From the NCBI GenBank assembly GCA_020444425.1, contig JAHLLB010000031.1, positions 1 to 58,047 on the forward strand: a stretch of 58,047 bases of DNA, read 5' to 3'. Under the pieces are notes generated by a model. That model ran no database searches and was not told where the DNA came from. It saw only the letters and a program-made list of their open reading frames with translations. Of the stretch, positions 45,368 to 54,025 are shown piece after piece (positions within the stretch are counted from its first letter, which is position 1; each line of letters opens with the position of its first letter). The translations under genes and the position numbers were made by a program. Source of the stretch: a bacterium. Lineage in GTDB: Bacteria > Electryoneota > Electryoneia > Electryoneales > Electryoneaceae.

Positions 45368-45912
45368 GTGCGCCTCGCCGCGTTGCTGGTGTATGTGATC
45401 GTGTGGATGTCAGGGTGCAGTCCGCGCGACCCGGCTCTGTCTGGTCCGGTTGTGTGATCCCCCCACGTCGCAATCGGTGTCTGGTGCAACCTTTGCGAAC
45501 AGATTCACAAAGTCTTGTGCGCGGTACGGCTTGTCAATCGTCGAGCGGTCCCATGTTGGATGGTGCGGGAGGGCGGACGAACGGACGGGAGTAAAAGTAC
45601 GGCAGGTACAAACTCATCTCAAGATCTGAACGGGGCCATCCCTCACAGAGTTCGTGTTGCTGAATATGCTCTCCTTGTGTTGGGATCGAGCCGCGTTCGA
45701 AACAGGAGTCTAACTCTAATATCGACCTTGACTTGGCATCGGTTTCGAGGAAAGTTTCTACTTATTATTCTTGGACTTGTAAGGCTGTTATTGCGAAAAC
45801 GAAATTAGTTGCGATCTGTATTTTTTACCATTCAACCGTATATTTGTACTGGCTGGCAGGTGACGTACCCACTCAAGATCATTTCCAGACTCGTCCATGA
45901 AGCGGGAGGGTT
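45368..45912. other. Intergenic region without a recognised gene
   Basis: 545 bp between divergent cydA and the alcohol dehydrogenase-like gene. The right half (about 45640-45850) is AT-richer and probably holds promoters, but no box is convincing. GGGAGG precedes the GTG start at 45913. Open frames here have no family features. Confidence 0.4.
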
Positions 45913-47088
45913 GTGGCTGACGAGCCGAAATCCGATGTGTTGGAATTGCGAAAGTTTGTTGCACCGGAATTTGTGCATGGCGCCGGCGCGCGGCATTTGC
46001 TCTCCCAATACGTCCACAACTTCAGCGCAAAGCACGTGTTGCTGGTGTCTGATCCGGGTGTTTTCGCGGCGGGCTGGGTTGATCCGTTGTTCGCGGCGCT
46101 GCAACAGGATGGTGTCCAGGTGACGCTATTCACCGACGTCACTCCGAATCCAAAAGACTACGAGATCATTGCGGGTCACGAAGTGTATCTCGAGAACGAA
46201 TGTGACGCGATCGTCGCGGTGGGTGGCGGAAGTCCGATGGATTGCGCCAAGGGCATCGGCATCCTCGCGACCAATGGCGGCGACATTCTCGAATACGAGG
46301 GCGTGGACAACATTGCGCGTCCACTGCCGCCGATGATCTTCATCCCGACGACGGCTGGTACGGCGGCGGATGTATCGCAGTTTGCGATTCTGACTGATGT
46401 TACGCGGGCGACGAAAATCGCGATCATCAGCAAGGCGTTAATCCCGGACGTCTCCTTGACCGATCCTGAAACCACGGTCACGATGGGGCCTGAGCTGACC
46501 GCGCATGTGGGTATGGATGTGCTGACGCATGCGGTTGAAGCGCTGGGGTCCAATGCCAGTTCGCCGATCACGGACATGCACGCGTTGGAAGCGGCCCGTC
46601 TGGTGTTCACGCACCTTCGCACGGCGATTGCGGAACCGGAGAACATGATCGCGCGGGAAGGGATGATGCGGGCCAGTTTGCAGGCAGGGCTGGCGTTCTC
46701 CAATGCGAGTCTCGGCCTGGTCCACGCCATGGCGCACAGCCTTGGCGGAAACAAAGATTTACCACACGGCGAGTGCAATGCGATCCTGTTGCCGCTTGTA
46801 ATGCGGTTCAATGTGGAGGCTGCACGGGAGAAATATTTGAGGCTCGCCGATTGGATCCCCGGATTGTCGCCATCTTCGACAGAAAATGCGACCTTGAACC
46901 GGGTAATTGAAGCCGTTGAAATCTTGCAGCGTGATGTGGGGGCGAACATCCCGCTGTCGCAAATCGGAGTTCAGAAAGGTGATCTCAGGGAGCTCGCAGC
47001 GCTTGCCTGCGCGGATCCATGTGTGGTAACCAATCCGCGATCGCCTTCGGAAGCTGACGTGGAGACGTTGTTTGAACAAGCCCTCTGA
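45913..47088 (+). CDS. Iron-containing alcohol dehydrogenase family, ErcA-like
   Basis: 391 residues starting with GTG. The Fe-ADH fold is clear: NAD-binding VAVGGGSPMDCAKG, PTTAGTAADVSQF, and the metal-site residues in HVGMDVLTHAVEAL (Asp, His) and HAMAHSLGG ... LPHGECNA (His, His). It overlaps a hybrid kinase gene by 17 bp. From memory, this gene pair matches the ErcA type, where a dehydrogenase-like protein works in signal control of alcohol oxidation rather than only as an enzyme. Catalytic residues are kept, so an enzymatic role remains possible. Confidence 0.85.
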   Translation: MADEPKSDVLELRKFVAPEFVHGAGARHLLSQYVHNFSAKHVLLVSDPGVFAAGWVDPLFAALQQDGVQVTLFTDVTPNPKDYEIIAGHEVYLENECDAIVAVGGGSPMDCAKGIGILATNGGDILEYEGVDNIARPLPPMIFIPTTAGTAADVSQFAILTDVTRATKIAIISKALIPDVSLTDPETTVTMGPELTAHVGMDVLTHAVEALGSNASSPITDMHALEAARLVFTHLRTAIAEPENMIAREGMMRASLQAGLAFSNASLGLVHAMAHSLGGNKDLPHGECNAILLPLVMRFNVEAAREKYLRLADWIPGLSPSSTENATLNRVIEAVEILQRDVGANIPLSQIGVQKGDLRELAALACADPCVVTNPRSPSEADVETLFEQAL

Positions 47089-49078
47089 CCGCAATAACGA
47101 CCCGTCCAAGGATGATCTGAGAAAGAAAGTACTCGGGCTCGGGGAACGCTCCATGCACAAGAGCTATTACCCGGCATTGCAGGCTCGAGTTCGTGATCTG
47201 GAACGGTTCCGCCGTCTGCTGGATTACACGGACGACGGGATTTTCATGTTGGAAATGCCCGCTGGCCGAATCATTGACGCCAACGCGGCAGCCTCGGAAC
47301 TCACCCGCCATTCGATGAAGCAGTTGTTGACCAAGCATTTCGCCGATTTCCTGCCGGCGGACGATTGGGAACAGCATTTCCTCGGCGCGTTTGAATCATC
47401 GTCCCATCCAAAGAAATCGATGTTCATCACCCGCATCGAACCGCTTGGCTCCAGCGAGTTGTTCGTCGAGGTGTCGGTCAATTTCGAAAAGCTGGACGAC
47501 ACGCTGTATTCGATTGTCGTCGTGCGTGATGTTACCGAAGCGCTGCAGACACGTGAGAACCTGCGGCAGCTGGATGAAATCATCCGCCAGAGCCCGTTGA
47601 TCGTTTTCATCACCGACGCGCACGGCAACATTCAATACGTCAATCCGGAATTCAGCAAGGTTACGCAGTACAAGCCGAGCGAGGTGCTGGGGAAAAATCC
47701 ACGGCTGCTGCAGTCGGGGAAAACATCGCCGGAAACCTACCGCGATCTGTGGACCACGATCCTGGACGGGCGGGTGTGGCGCGGTGAATTGTGCAACCGG
47801 AAGAAGAACGGCGAAGAATACTGGGAAAGTGGGATCATCTTCCCGTTTCGTGGTCACGAGGGCGAAATTTCGAATTTCGTCGGGATCAAGCAGGATATCA
47901 CCGACTCCCGGCGGATGAACGAACACTTGCAGCATCAGCAGAAGATGGATGCGGTTGGCCGACTCGCGGGCGGTATCGCGCACGATTTCAACAACCTGCT
48001 CACGGTGATTCATGGAAACCTGGACCTGTTAATGGCTCGGGTTGATGATCGCTTCAGCGATTTTGAAGGCGATCTCATGAAAGGCATTTTGAAGGCAACG
48101 GAACAGGCTGCGACGATGACGCAGCAGTTGTTGGCCTTCAGCCGCAAGCAGGTGATGCGGACGCGGCACGTGTCGGTCAATGAAGTGTTGCTCGACATGA
48201 AGAACATGATCCGCCGACTGGTGCCGGAATCGATCGAGCTGGACACGCAGCTGTCACAGCAGGAGTTGTTCTCGCTGGCGGACCCGGGGCAGTTAAACCA
48301 GGTGGTGTTGAACCTGGTGATCAACGCAGTCCATGCCATGCCCGAGGGCGGGAAATTGACACTTTCGACCTACCTGTACGCCCCGCGCACGGGCAATATC
48401 TGTCCGACATGCAAACTGCCGTTTGACAACGAATATGCGGTAATCCGGGTACGGGACACGGGCAGCGGGATCAAGCCGGAGATTCAGGACAAGATTTTCG
48501 ACGCCTTCTTCACGACCAAGGACCACGGCGAGGGTACTGGGCTTGGCTTGTCGATGGTGTACGGGATTGTGCGTCAGTTCAGCGGCCATGTGAAATTCAG
48601 TTCTGAGCTTGGGCGTGGCAGCGATTTTGAGATTCTGCTCCCGTTGGTCGATCCCGATTTCGGCCGGGATGTCGATGACTTGAAGGACGTTCGTGGTGGC
48701 CGGGAACACATCCTCGTCGTCGAAGATGAAGGCAGTGTGCGCGACATCGTGCTGCGCATCTTGAAACGTAACGGGTACACGGTGGAAGCGGTCGAATCGG
48801 CCATCATCGCCAGCGAACGGCTTAGCGCAATGGATGAGCTACCGGACCTGATCATTTCGGATATCGTGATGCCGGGCCAGTCGGGGCTGAACTTCCTCGC
48901 TCAGCTGCGGAAGACGCATCCGACGGTGCTGACGTTACTCATTTCCGGCTATTCTCCCGATGTGGACATGATCCAGGAAAGCGGAGCCGCGTTCCTCGCG
49001 AAACCGTTCAAGACCCGTGAGCTGTTGGAGAAGGTGCGCGACGTGCTGGACGGTGTGGCGAATCCCAGGCAAGGTTGA
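47072..49078 (+). CDS. Cytosolic hybrid sensor histidine kinase with two PAS domains
   Basis: 668 residues starting with TTG at 47072 (GGAG seven bases upstream), inside the end of the dehydrogenase-like gene. The N-terminus (KKVLGLGERSMHKSYYPALQ) is followed by PAS (about 45-165) and PAS with PAC (about 170-285: VFITDAHGNIQYVNPEF). HisKA has His304 in IAHDFNNLLTVI, and the ATPase domain shows VINAVHAMPEGG and DTGSGIKPEIQDKIFDAFFTTK. The C-terminal receiver has Asp597 in IISDIVMPG. A CPTC motif (about 450) in the ATPase region, ICPTCKLPFDN, is an unusual two-cysteine insertion. No membrane segment is present, so it senses a cytosolic signal, perhaps through its overlapping partner. Confidence 0.9.
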   Translation: MNKPSDRNNDPSKDDLRKKVLGLGERSMHKSYYPALQARVRDLERFRRLLDYTDDGIFMLEMPAGRIIDANAAASELTRHSMKQLLTKHFADFLPADDWEQHFLGAFESSSHPKKSMFITRIEPLGSSELFVEVSVNFEKLDDTLYSIVVVRDVTEALQTRENLRQLDEIIRQSPLIVFITDAHGNIQYVNPEFSKVTQYKPSEVLGKNPRLLQSGKTSPETYRDLWTTILDGRVWRGELCNRKKNGEEYWESGIIFPFRGHEGEISNFVGIKQDITDSRRMNEHLQHQQKMDAVGRLAGGIAHDFNNLLTVIHGNLDLLMARVDDRFSDFEGDLMKGILKATEQAATMTQQLLAFSRKQVMRTRHVSVNEVLLDMKNMIRRLVPESIELDTQLSQQELFSLADPGQLNQVVLNLVINAVHAMPEGGKLTLSTYLYAPRTGNICPTCKLPFDNEYAVIRVRDTGSGIKPEIQDKIFDAFFTTKDHGEGTGLGLSMVYGIVRQFSGHVKFSSELGRGSDFEILLPLVDPDFGRDVDDLKDVRGGREHILVVEDEGSVRDIVLRILKRNGYTVEAVESAIIASERLSAMDELPDLIISDIVMPGQSGLNFLAQLRKTHPTVLTLLISGYSPDVDMIQESGAAFLAKPFKTRELLEKVRDVLDGVANPRQG

Positions 49079-49183
49079 TCAGGCGCGCGACAATCATACG
49101 ATTATCGTGACCCCGGATTTGCCTGTCCGTGGTTCACGGTCCCATACTCCCGCGACGGATGAACTCAAACCTGCAAGCGACCC

Positions 49184-49516
49184 ATGTCGAAGAACAAACG
49201 CCGTGACGGGCTGGTGTATTCCACCGGTCCTGTCCGCTCTGAACCTGAATCGGAACCGTCTGGAACGGGGAAGCCGTCCGGATCGTCGGAAGCTGTGCTG
49301 CGCATCGAAAAGAAAGGGCGTCGCGGCAAGACGGTGACCCTTGTCGAGTTGCGCAATACGCACCAGCCTCGTGCGAAGGAAATCGGCAGGAAATTAAAAA
49401 GCGCGTGCGGAGTCGGGGGCACGACCAGGGGCCTGGTCGTCGAGGTTCAGGGCGACCAGCGTGATGCGGTCCGTCCGATCCTGGAACAGGAAGGCTTCCG
49501 TGTCCGGGGTGGGTGA
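49184..49516 (+). CDS. yciH: SUI1/eIF1-like translation factor, YciH family
   Basis: 110 residues. A variable N-terminus (about 1-40) is followed by the SUI1 domain (LRIEKKGRRGKTVTLVE ... KEIGRKLKSACGVGGTTRG ... VVEVQGDQRDAVRPILEQEGF). Bacterial members bind the 30S subunit and are linked to start-site selection or stress. A repeat-filled gap follows the gene. Confidence 0.93.
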   Translation: MSKNKRRDGLVYSTGPVRSEPESEPSGTGKPSGSSEAVLRIEKKGRRGKTVTLVELRNTHQPRAKEIGRKLKSACGVGGTTRGLVVEVQGDQRDAVRPILEQEGFRVRGG

Positions 49517-49531
49517 TGCGTGCGAGTTGAT

Positions 49532-49742
49532 CCCGGGCTGAAGCCCGAGGGCGTGTTATTAATTCAGATTGGATAGCAGGGAAGCGGATGTGCCCGTGTT
49601 TGCTCGCAAACGCGGATACTCCGACTGTGGATAGCGGGAATTCTTGCCCGTGTTGGCTCTGACAACGCGGGTTTGTTGTTTGTTGGTGCCCGTGATTGTC
49701 CGTCACGTCTGTTTGTGACGGCTATCGCGGGTTATCCGACGG
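49532..49742. repeat. Cluster of four different hairpin repeats
   Basis: CCCGGGCTGAAGCCCGAGGG (49533-49552), TGCCCGTGTTTGCTCGCAAA with CGCGGATACTCC (49590-49619), TGCCCGTGTTGGCTCTGACA with ACGCGGGTTT (49648-49677), and TGCCCGTGATTGTCCGTCAC...GTGACGGCTATCGCGGGTTATCC (49687-49736). All but the first begin TGCCCGTG and end CGCGG, with unrelated words in between. Confidence 0.85.
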
Positions 49743-49743
49743 G

Positions 49744-49779
49744 CAGTCCACAGTCTACAGTCCGCAGTCCGCAGTCCGC
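49744..49779 (+). repeat. CAGTCCG heptamer array
   Basis: CAGTCCA CAGTCTA CAGTCCG CAGTCCG CAGTCCG CCC. It lies between the hairpin cluster and menA. Confidence 0.85.
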
Positions 49780-49942
49780 CCTTGTCTCCGATCCCGAGAG
49801 TCCGGCGTTGCCCGAAGCGTTAGGCGGGTCTACCTTTTGCAGCGAACCCCATTGTTTCGATAACCGATCAGTTTTGCAACACGGGACGGTTTCGTGCGAC
49901 CGGAAAAAGCCCCCCGTCCCTTGCAAGCACTGGGAGAGTGTT

Positions 49943-50875
49943 GTGGCACGATATCCGTTTCCCCTCTGGCTGCGAGCGTCCCGTCCGTTCTCGTTCACCG
50001 CATCGGCGACCCCGATTTTACTCGGCACCGCGCTGGCGTTTTACCAGACCGGCCATGTCGATGTGATCATGTTCGTCGCGGCGTTGCTGGGCGGCGTGTT
50101 GCTGCATGCCGGCACCAACCTGATCAGCGACTACTTCGACTATTCCAAGGGCGTCGACCGTGAGGAGACGTACGGCGGCAGCCGCATCCTGGTCGAGAAG
50201 ACGATGCAGCCGAAGGACGTATTGACCGGCGGTCTGATCGCGTTCGGGCTGGCGTTCCTGATCGGCGTGTACCTGGTCTGGAGTTATGGCTGGCCGATTG
50301 TGATGTTCGGTCTCGCCGGTATCGCGGGCGGGTATTTCTACACCGCCGGGCCGGTTGGCTACAAGTATCGCGCGTTGGGCGAATTTCTCGTGTTCACGTT
50401 GATGGGCCCGTTGATGGTCTGGGGCGCGCACTTTGTTCAGGTGGGTGAGCTACAGTGGATGGTGCAGGTCGGCAATGTCCAGATCGCGCCGTTGCTGGTC
50501 AGTCTGCCGGTGGGGATTCTGGTCGCGGCGATTCTGTTCGCGAACAACCTGCGTGACATCGAAGACGATAACGAATCGGGTTACCACACCCAGGCGAGCC
50601 TGCTCGGGCGCAAGAAGGCACGGATTGTCTACGCCGGCTTCCTCTACAGCGCGTACCTCGTGCTGGTGGCGCTGGTTGTGTTCAAGATGATGCCGATTTG
50701 GGCGCTGCTGCCATTCATCTCGATCCCGGCGGCGCTGAAGGTGAACAAGGTGATCCAGGAGTCGCTAAAGCATGACCGTGGCCACTTGGCGATGGTGGAC
50801 GTGATGACCGCGCAGCTGCACTTCCAGTTCGGCATCCTGCTGACGATTGGTATCGTGATCGGGTATTGGGTGTGA
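49943..50875 (+). CDS. menA: 1,4-dihydroxy-2-naphthoate prenyltransferase
   Basis: 310 residues from the GTG at 49943, chosen because GGGAGAG lies five bases upstream and family similarity begins here (RYPFPLWLRASRPFSFTAS). Upstream in-frame codons only translate repeats. About eight or nine membrane helices carry the two UbiA-family Asp motifs: NLISDYFDYSKGVDREE and NNLRDIEDD. It should attach the polyprenyl chain in menaquinone synthesis. A heptamer array follows the stop. Confidence 0.92.
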   Translation: MARYPFPLWLRASRPFSFTASATPILLGTALAFYQTGHVDVIMFVAALLGGVLLHAGTNLISDYFDYSKGVDREETYGGSRILVEKTMQPKDVLTGGLIAFGLAFLIGVYLVWSYGWPIVMFGLAGIAGGYFYTAGPVGYKYRALGEFLVFTLMGPLMVWGAHFVQVGELQWMVQVGNVQIAPLLVSLPVGILVAAILFANNLRDIEDDNESGYHTQASLLGRKKARIVYAGFLYSAYLVLVALVVFKMMPIWALLPFISIPAALKVNKVIQESLKHDRGHLAMVDVMTAQLHFQFGILLTIGIVIGYWV

Positions 50876-50884
50876 GGTGGGCTG

Positions 50885-50914
50885 TAGTGAGTTTTGAGTG
50901 ATGAGTTGTGAGTA
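50885..50914 (+). repeat. TGAGTxx heptamer array after menA
   Basis: AGTGAGT TTTGAGT GATGAGT TGTGAGT AAA on the coding strand, starting about ten bases after the stop codon. Confidence 0.8.
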
Positions 50915-50920
50915 AAATCG

Positions 50921-50957
50921 AACTGCCACGGAGGTGCATCCGTGGCAGTTCTTGTTT
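50921..50957 (+). terminator. Terminator after menA
   Basis: AACTGCCACGG, eight-base loop, CCGTGGCAGTT, then CTTGTTT. Confidence 0.88.
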
Positions 50958-50969
50958 AACTTAAGTATA

Positions 50970-51030
50970 AAGGGGACAGACGTATTATTAGGTGAAACTA
51001 AGCACGAGCAAACCACGTCTGTCTCTATTT
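50970..51030. repeat. GGGGACAGACGT inverted repeat
   Basis: AAGGGGACAGACGT and ACGTCTGTCTCTATT flank 31 nt. Its inner sequence is related to that of the repeat at 1575-1641. Confidence 0.7.
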
Positions 51031-51076
51031 ATTCGACACTCAGTTTATGCTAAGAGAGTCATAAAAGAGGTGGTTT

Positions 51077-52627
51077 ATGATCTATTTCAAAAAACACCAA
51101 CAACTAAAATTTATTAGTATCGCTATACTAATAATATTTCCTTCGCTAGCAATTGCACAAGTCACAAGAGAATGGGTTCGTACATTTGATTTGGATTATC
51201 ATGGCGATGTGCTAGAACTTACAAACGGTAGATATCTTTTCACAAAATATACAGACAACAGAGAATATATTATTATAAGAACAAATAGAAGATACCAAGA
51301 TAGCCTATCTTATGCTGGCTATGATGATACAGGTTTTAACTTAGAACAAATAGATAATGATAAAGTTATTACAACAATGTTAAATTATGGAGATGATGCT
51401 AGGTTTGCATTGTTGTCGATTTATGATGGTGTTTTATGGGATTCTGAATCATTTATAGGGAGTATATCATCTATACATAAATATAATAATAATTTTATTG
51501 CAACAGGAGTACATCGTATCAGTGCTACAAATGAAAATGCTGTCGTTGTACGTTATGATAGCAATGGAATGATTATATGGCATAGTGAATATGATGAGCA
51601 GGGAATGGAATCTGCAAGAGACGCTTGTATTAGTGTCACAGGTAATATATATGTAATAATATCAAATGGATTACAACTACGATTAAAAATTATTGACGAA
51701 TCAGGCGATGAAATAAATGAATACCAGTATGATGGTTCTTGGATTATGTCACCACATGCGATAGAGATGATGCCCGATGGTAATCTGTTTGTAAAAGGGA
51801 CATTTTACTTTACACAGGATGACGCTAATTACGCTATGATTCTTTCCCCTGATGGCGATCTACTGACCGTCTGGGACGACCCGAACACTGGCGATTACTG
51901 GGACAATGATGTCTGGCTATTGCCAGATGGAGGGTTTCTGTCCACGCATATCGGAGATATCGGACAGCCGTTTCACTATGAAATCGAGTTCATCTGCTAC
52001 GATGGTTCCTGGAATGAACTCTGGCGCAATTCGGAAGTTGATTTTGAAGGGCGATACTCTGCGGTTAATTCTTATACCGGATATATCACCTCTGACCGCT
52101 CCATGTTGTTTTACGGGCAGTTCCAGCATGGTGACTATGAATGGGATGCTCTGCTTCTGAAGTATGATTTGGCACCAAGTGACCTTGAAATTGATGTCTT
52201 CCGGTACAGCAACCGTGGAGTCCCTGCTCCCGGCCGGTTTTACTGGCATGGCACATTGATCAACAACACTGATGCAGATATCAACACAGCCGTTTGGGTA
52301 ATTGTGCGCGGGCCGGACGGTTATCCCAGCGAACCGCTGCGAGTATGGGAGGACATCACCGTCCCAGCGAACGGCACGTACGAAGCCGATTTGCGGCAGA
52401 ACATCCCGGCGGACGCTGCGAGTGGCGAGTACAACTACATCGTGCGAGCCGGACTAGAATACAATCCGGGACAGTTGCAACACAGCATTCAAGCCTACTT
52501 CCCACTCACCATCACCGGTGGCGCTGCTGTCGATCTCGATCCGCCTCGTGTGCGTGGTGTCGTCGCCGCGCCGTTTGAGGGGCCGGCGATGGTCGAGCTC
52601 GCGCCAGAAGTTAAGAAGGCAAACTAG
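51077..52627 (+). CDS. AT-rich secreted protein lacking the sorting domain
   Basis: 516 residues. The signal peptide is FISIAILIIFPSLAIAQ; GAGGTGG lies upstream. The first half is strongly AT-rich and coded with Asn, Ile, Lys and Tyr codons. From about 51850 composition returns to the local GC-rich norm. Propeller-like repeats (MPDGNLFVKGTF, DGGFLSTHIG) precede an Ig-like domain (APGRFYWHGTLINNTDADIN ... AASGEYNYIVRAGLEY) similar to those next to sorting domains in neighbouring cargo. No YPNPFN module follows; the protein ends about 30 residues after that domain. Confidence 0.75.
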   Translation: MIYFKKHQQLKFISIAILIIFPSLAIAQVTREWVRTFDLDYHGDVLELTNGRYLFTKYTDNREYIIIRTNRRYQDSLSYAGYDDTGFNLEQIDNDKVITTMLNYGDDARFALLSIYDGVLWDSESFIGSISSIHKYNNNFIATGVHRISATNENAVVVRYDSNGMIIWHSEYDEQGMESARDACISVTGNIYVIISNGLQLRLKIIDESGDEINEYQYDGSWIMSPHAIEMMPDGNLFVKGTFYFTQDDANYAMILSPDGDLLTVWDDPNTGDYWDNDVWLLPDGGFLSTHIGDIGQPFHYEIEFICYDGSWNELWRNSEVDFEGRYSAVNSYTGYITSDRSMLFYGQFQHGDYEWDALLLKYDLAPSDLEIDVFRYSNRGVPAPGRFYWHGTLINNTDADINTAVWVIVRGPDGYPSEPLRVWEDITVPANGTYEADLRQNIPADAASGEYNYIVRAGLEYNPGQLQHSIQAYFPLTITGGAAVDLDPPRVRGVVAAPFEGPAMVELAPEVKKAN

Positions 52628-52645
52628 CTCAAGTTTTACGGACTC

Positions 52646-52666
52646 CCGGATCGCAAGACGATCCGG
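52646..52666. repeat. CCGGATCG hairpin
   Basis: CCGGATCG, loop CAAGA, CGATCCGG, 19 bp after the stop codon. There is no T run, so a terminator role is uncertain. Confidence 0.6.
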
Positions 52667-52794
52667 TCTACCCGCCTGAATAAACCTGTCTGCAGTTCCG
52701 TTCCTGCAAACAGGCCCCGTGTCCCCGTTGCCCTGCTCTCTCGCGGTGCGCTACTTTCTCTCCAATTCTCCATCACTTTTGAGGACGTTATCCC

Positions 52795-53433
52795 ATGGAT
52801 ATGTGGACCATTGTCCGGGACGCCAGCCTGGTCAACCAACTGCTGCTGTTTCTACTGATATTGCTATCGATTTTGAGTTGGGGGGTGGTGCTCGAACGAT
52901 GGCGGTATTTCCGTGTCGCCAAGAAGGCCGACCTTGAATTTTTCGGCGCGTTGCGTGGCAGCCTCGACGCGACCCAGGTGCATCGCATCGCGGAGGCGAA
53001 ACGGAAATCTCCGGCGGGCAGGGTGTACCTCGCGACTGAGCGCGAACTGCAGCGTCTGAACAAACATGACGCGTCGGCGTGGGCGGAGGTGCTCGACATC
53101 GAGGGCAACATCCTGCGTGTGGACGGCGAGCGCGGGCTGCCGATCCTGGCGATTGTCGCCAGCACGGCACCGTTTGTCGGACTGCTCGGCACGGTCTGGG
53201 GCGTGATGGTCGCGTTCCTCAAGCTCGGCGGGATGGAAGGCCAGCCCGCGCTGGAGGTGGTTGGGCCGGGCATCGCGGAGGCGCTGATTGCGACCGCGAT
53301 GGGTCTGTTTGCCGCGATTCCGGCGGTGGTGGCGTACAACATTTTCTCCGCCGCGCAACGAAACCTGCTGTTGCGGAGTGAAGAGTTTGGACGTCGGCTG
53401 GTCGTGTCGATCCGTTCGGGCGGAGGTTTCTGA
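52795..53433 (+). CDS. tolQ: TolQ-type proton channel protein
   Basis: 212 residues with three membrane segments (LLLFLLILLSILSWGVVLE; LPILAIVASTAPFVGLLGTVWGVM; IATAMGLFAAIPAVVAYNIF). The family core APFVGLLGTVWGVM is present. It starts a compact set with tolR, a tolA-like gene and tolB, which supports TolQ over ExbB. The start at 52795 is taken from the signal-anchor context (MDMWTIVRDAS). Confidence 0.93.
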   Translation: MDMWTIVRDASLVNQLLLFLLILLSILSWGVVLERWRYFRVAKKADLEFFGALRGSLDATQVHRIAEAKRKSPAGRVYLATERELQRLNKHDASAWAEVLDIEGNILRVDGERGLPILAIVASTAPFVGLLGTVWGVMVAFLKLGGMEGQPALEVVGPGIAEALIATAMGLFAAIPAVVAYNIFSAAQRNLLLRSEEFGRRLVVSIRSGGGF

Positions 53434-53861
53434 TGAATCTGCAGGGAAGATCCAAAGAAGGCGACCTGCAGCAGATGCCGGAAATCAACGTGGTGCCGTT
53501 GATCGACGTGTTCCTCGTGCTGCTGGTGATTTTCATGATCACCGCACCGGTGATCAAAACGGCGATCGACATGGGCTTGCCTCAGGCGGAAACCGCGACC
53601 GCGGACCCCTCGCAGGGGATTACGGTCAAGATTCTGCAGGACGGCACGGTCTGGATTGACGAGGAGCGGGTGTCGTTGCAGGCGTTCCCGTCACGATTCC
53701 GTGATATTTACTCGAACACGGGGCCGGGTGGTGATTTTCAGCCGGTATTTCTCGCGGCGGGTGAGGAGGTGCCGTACGGGACCGTGGTGGCGGTGCTGGA
53801 CGAGCTGCGGGCGGCGGGAGTTGCCGACCTCGGGCTGTTGACGCAGAAGGAGAATCGGTGA
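53433..53861 (+). CDS. tolR: TolR-type biopolymer transport protein
   Basis: 142 residues. The N-terminal helix EINVVPLIDVFLVLLVIFMI carries the conserved Asp. A periplasmic domain follows (VWIDEERVSLQAFPSRFRDI ... VVAVLDELRAAGVADLGL). Its ATG shares one base with the tolQ stop (TGATG). Heptamer-like repeats begin directly after the stop codon. Confidence 0.93.
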   Translation: MNLQGRSKEGDLQQMPEINVVPLIDVFLVLLVIFMITAPVIKTAIDMGLPQAETATADPSQGITVKILQDGTVWIDEERVSLQAFPSRFRDIYSNTGPGGDFQPVFLAAGEEVPYGTVVAVLDELRAAGVADLGLLTQKENR

Positions 53862-54018
53862 AGAAGTCGAAGGGAAGTCGGACTGAAGTACAAAGTCGAA
53901 CGGAAGTCGAAAAGAAGTACGTAGTCGGAAGTCGAACAGAAGTCGAAAAGAAGTACGTAGTCGAAAGTCGAACAGAAGTATAAAGTCGAGAGACGAAAGA
54001 CCAGAGACGAGAGCCGGA
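53862..54018 (+). repeat. Degenerate GAAGTCG / GAGACGA array after tolR
   Basis: Roughly 150 bp of variations on GAAGTCGAA and AGAAGTAC, passing into seven-base units GAGACGA AAGACCA GAGACGA. The GAGACGA tract is repeated at about 54130 and 54255-54287, the latter just before the tolA-like start. Confidence 0.8.
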
Positions 54019-54025
54019 AACCACT

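Noticed and set aside
45515..45808. Small plus-strand gene upstream of the ErcA-like gene
   Set aside because: No ribosome binding site, no recognisable features, and it spans an AT-rich probable promoter zone.
49673..49942. Upstream extension of the menA reading frame
   Set aside because: The extra residues translate a hairpin repeat and the CAGTCCG array; the family begins at the GTG at 49943, which has a good ribosome binding site.
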